Shown here piece by piece: positions 5,403-6,895 of a DNA stretch of 6,895 nt. Position numbers and translations under genes: made by a program. The number at the start of each line of letters is the position of its first letter. Position 1 is the stretch's first letter. Source of the DNA: Alphaproteobacteria bacterium (lineage in GTDB: Bacteria > Pseudomonadota > Alphaproteobacteria > RF32 > CAG-239). Where the stretch lies: assembly GCA_017477035.1 (NCBI GenBank), contig JAFUXW010000191.1, forward strand, positions 1 to 6,895, written 5' to 3'. A model generated the notes under the pieces. That model ran no database searches and had not been told where the DNA came from. It saw only the letters and a program-made list of their open reading frames with translations.

Positions 5403-5460
5403 AAAGTCCGATAGTTACCTTCCCGAAAATACCATTTCTTCAAATATTATCGGACTTTTT
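5403..5460. repeat. AGTCCGAT-N36-ATCGGACT palindromic element (hp2, copy 4)
   Basis: The arms AAAGTCCGAT and ATCGGACTTTTT enclose exactly 36 bases (5413-5448). The interior shares AGTTACYTTCC and GAAAAT with copies 2 and 5. CACCA-to-AGTCCGAT distance is 63. Confidence 0.85.
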
Positions 5461-5472
5461 ATTTTTTTATAT

Positions 5473-5592
5473 TGTCATTCCTTGACCTGCGCGGCGCGTC
5501 AGGTCATCAAGGAATCTGGTCTTTGCGAAGCACTAATTTTTTTTAATTTGAAGATGCCCTGAATTTTGCCTGTCGGCAAAATAGACATGACA
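5473..5592. mobile_element. MITE-like palindromic element, copy 2
   Basis: The element is 120 bp with TGTCAT (5473-5478) and ATGACA (5587-5592) ends. It is near-identical to 3799-3917 apart from three base changes and one extra T. It holds the ATTCC...GGAAT hairpin at 5477-5515 and lies just upstream of the promoter of the 272-aa gene. Because hp2 precedes it in both copies, it most likely spread here with the composite repeat and not by its own transposition. Confidence 0.6.
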
Positions 5593-5624
5593 CTATTTAT
5601 TTTCTTCTTTTTTGTAAAAAAAAC

Positions 5625-5653
5625 TTGACAAAAATCGAAAATGAAATTAGTAT
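5625..5653 (+). promoter_or_regulatory. Promoter of the 272-aa cassette gene
   Basis: TTGACA (5625-5630), a 17-bp spacer, then TAGTAT (5648-5653); TATAAA at 5651-5656 is an alternative -10 with 20-bp spacing. The 18-base stretch AAAAAAAACTTGACAAAA (5616-5633) is identical to that before the 185-aa gene, and both leaders end in ACAAGGAG. Confidence 0.7.
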
Positions 5654-5690
5654 AAATGGTGATAAACAATTATATACAAGGAGATGATGG

Positions 5691-6509
5691 ATGGAAAAAG
5701 ATTCATTATTAGATAAATTAAGAGGACTAAAAGAAAACTCTCAGGCTATAGAACGTCCTTGGGGGGAGATGTCTTTTAAAAAAAATATTGAAGCAATAGC
5801 TAGTTTATCCTGTCGTGAAAATAGACCTGTCAAAGCTGAAACTAATTTTCATGGAAAGTATGTTCTTATTCCAGCAAAATCAAATATTATAGATGCAGAG
5901 TTAAGTCTTATAGAACAGCGTGACGAATTAAAATCAGCAACAAATGAGAGACTATTAAAAGATTGGAAAGAAATTTGTGAAGACCAAAAACAATATGTTG
6001 TTGGTGATAGTCTTGAGATTATGGCAATTGCTGTGAGTAAAGAAATGTTTAATCGTGATCAGCTAAGAGAACAGATAGATTTGCCTCAAACGCTTCGTTT
6101 ATACAACGTTATTAAACAATCTAACAATCCGGAAAATAAAGATATGTTACCTGAAATTGAGAAAGACCTGCAAGCAAAAGTATGGCATTATTTTGCTAGT
6201 GAAATAGAATATGGTGAAAATCCTAAAAAATTTCGTTCTACGCCATATAGCGTTTCATGCGTGGATGAATTAAAAGACTTTATGGTTAATAAAATGCATG
6301 CACCAGAGGATGTTATTACGCCTAAATTAGAAAATATAGAAACCTCTATGATGTCTGCAATATATGTAGGTACATTACGTAGAGAACTAACACCTAATGC
6401 AAAAAATGTGGTTTATAACACTGCTCTTAAGCATCCTGAACATGGTAGTAGTCGGAGGATTATCGGAAATATTAATATTAGTAATGGCGGAAGTAGTCGA
6501 GTTGGATAG
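5691..6509 (+). CDS. Unrecognised 272-aa soluble protein, cargo of cassette IV
   Basis: ATG 5691 follows AAGGAG (5678-5683) by 7 bases. Two nearer ATGs (5684, 5687) are in other frames. The stop is TAG at 6507-6509. The protein lacks a signal peptide and membrane segments, and most of it is charged and helical. Stretches include ELSLIEQRDELKSATNERLL (about 69-88), a VGDSLEIMAIAVSKEMF segment, and a middle part NVIKQSNNPENKDMLPEIEKDL. The final 30 residues are Gly/Ser/Arg-rich and probably disordered (HPEHGSSRRIIGNINISNGG onward). I recognise no family or active-site motif. It has no sequence similarity that I can see to the 185-aa cargo protein, although the two share promoter and ribosome-binding-site modules. 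It is a single-gene cassette that ends one base before a cassette-end repeat. A function in host interaction or conflict is a guess from the setting. Confidence 0.85.
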   Translation: MEKDSLLDKLRGLKENSQAIERPWGEMSFKKNIEAIASLSCRENRPVKAETNFHGKYVLIPAKSNIIDAELSLIEQRDELKSATNERLLKDWKEICEDQKQYVVGDSLEIMAIAVSKEMFNRDQLREQIDLPQTLRLYNVIKQSNNPENKDMLPEIEKDLQAKVWHYFASEIEYGENPKKFRSTPYSVSCVDELKDFMVNKMHAPEDVITPKLENIETSMMSAIYVGTLRRELTPNAKNVVYNTALKHPEHGSSRRIIGNINISNGGSSRVG

Positions 6510-6510
6510 A

Positions 6511-6573
6511 TAGCTGCCTATATTCATTGTAATTTTCAGTCCGATAAGCGCATAGTATCGCGCACCATTTTAT
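6511..6573 (+). repeat. Cassette-end repeat after the 272-aa gene (last copy)
   Basis: Bases 6511-6543 are identical to 5210-5242. The sequence then departs into a short form, AGTCCGAT (6538-6545), about 17 bases, and CGCACCATTTT (6561-6571), lacking the 100-base GC-rich insert found in the two long copies. It starts one base after the TAG stop. Confidence 0.8.
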
Positions 6574-6599
6574 AAAAAGCACCTCTTGAGGTGCTTTTT
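6574..6599 (+). terminator. Terminator of the 272-aa gene (hp1, copy 6)
   Basis: AAAAAGCACCT-CTTG-AGGTGCTTTTT is an 11-bp stem with a U-tract, 65 bp past the stop codon. It closely resembles the hp1 copy at 2224-2250 with a different tetraloop. Confidence 0.85.
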
Positions 6600-6622
6600 G
6601 CGTTTGTGGGGTTGCTTCACGC

Positions 6623-6680
6623 AAAGTCCGATAGTTGCTTTCCCGAAAATAGCAATTCCACCAAAATTATCGGACTTTTT
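6623..6680. repeat. AGTCCGAT-N36-ATCGGACT palindromic element (hp2, copy 5)
   Basis: The arms AAAGTCCGAT and ATCGGACTTTTT enclose exactly 36 bases (6633-6668). In this copy the stem can alternatively use AGTTGCT with AGCAATT inside the spacer. CACCA-to-AGTCCGAT distance is 62, one less than in the others. No further copy is seen after it in the window. Confidence 0.85.
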
Positions 6681-6895
6681 ATTATAAAAGATAGCAAAAT
6701 CAATAGATTATGAGTCCATAAACTGGTGCATTTAAACTTACGTTTTTGTCAAGCACCTTTTGGCAATTTTAATTTTTTTTATTTTGTAAAATCAATAAGT
6801 TATAAATTTCCCTTTTTAAGAATTGTTATTGTTCAAAAACGTACGTTTTGTGCCATAATGAAAGTATATAAATTAAAACAACTACGAAATGATAA
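6681..6895. other. Gene-free right end with paired 15-bp motifs and a possible promoter
   Basis: No credible gene is seen in these 215 bases. The motif CAAAAACGTAMGTTT occurs on the minus strand at 6748-6734 and on the plus strand at 6834-6848, exactly 100 bases apart, matching at 14 of 15 positions. The plus copy contains a perfect 14-bp palindrome, AAAACGTACGTTTT (6836-6849). TGCCATAAT at 6851-6859 is a fair extended -10 right after it, so this may be the operator/promoter region of a plus-strand gene beginning beyond the window. Confidence 0.4.

Larger units (their letters stand above)
5184..5608 (+). repeat. About 420-bp composite direct repeat, right copy
   Basis: Same order as 3518-3934: frame remnant, GC hairpin (5268-5299), GCACCATTTT (5341-5350), hp1, hp2 and MITE-like element. 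Small indels in T-runs account for the length difference. Its segment 5210-5242 is repeated perfectly (33 bp) at 6511-6543, one base after the stop of the 272-aa gene, which marks the edge of the next cassette. Confidence 0.85.

Noticed and set aside
1321..6680. CRISPR array
   Set aside because: Repeat units are few, long, separated by 0.1-1.7 kb of gene-bearing DNA, and no cas genes are present. The 36-base interiors of hp2 are related sequences, not unique spacers.

Overview
The window is AT-rich, tRNA-anchored accessory DNA, most likely from a low-GC alphaproteobacterium. That assignment is an inference. It rests on the alphaproteobacterial look of the tRNA-Thr, on TGTCATTCC...GGAATCTAG-type palindromic repeats, and on a membrane-anchored coiled-coil protein beside the tRNA. 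No integrase, transposase, phage structural gene or CRISPR array is visible.

Layout. Bases 1-1116 (minus strand) hold the N-terminal 372 codons of a two-TM coiled-coil protein, cut by the window edge. An intact-looking tRNA-Thr(GGT) lies at 1265-1339. From the tRNA 3' end to about 6680 the DNA is a tandem series of about four gene cassettes of 0.9-1.7 kb. Each is separated by a copy of a repeat that resembles the sequence directly downstream of the tRNA: (C)GCACCATTTT, then a short rho-independent terminator, then a palindrome AGTCCGAT-N36-ATCGGACT. Five copies have the palindrome, each with a spacer of exactly 36 bases. In all five the CACCA-to-AGTCCGAT distance is 62-63 bases. A sixth, short copy (2193-2250) lacks it.

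Cargo. Cassette I holds an unrecognised 185-aa protein (1593-2150, +). Cassette II holds an inositol-monophosphatase-family gene broken by one frameshift next to two A8 tracts (2521-3346, -). Cassette III holds a class III Fic AMP-transferase followed 9 bp later by a YgjV-like membrane protein (5058-3934, -), bracketed by about 420-bp direct repeats. Cassette IV holds an unrecognised 272-aa protein (5691-6509, +). The two unrecognised genes share an 18-bp promoter segment with TTGACA, an ACAAGGAG ribosome-binding site and a similar layout, so these cassettes appear to carry their own promoters.

Extra repeat material includes two copies of a 119-120 bp MITE-like element with TGTCAT/ATGACA ends, two copies of a 31-codon reading-frame remnant plus a GC-rich hairpin, and a cluster of hairpins at 2277-2389. 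The last 215 bases hold no gene but carry an inverted pair of a 15-bp motif and a possible outward promoter.

Reading: the locus looks like repeated integration of small, integrase-less cassettes at or just downstream of a tRNA-Thr gene, resembling an integron array in organisation but with a different kind of site. The recombination model is inference. The repeats, spacings and direct repeats are read directly from the sequence.
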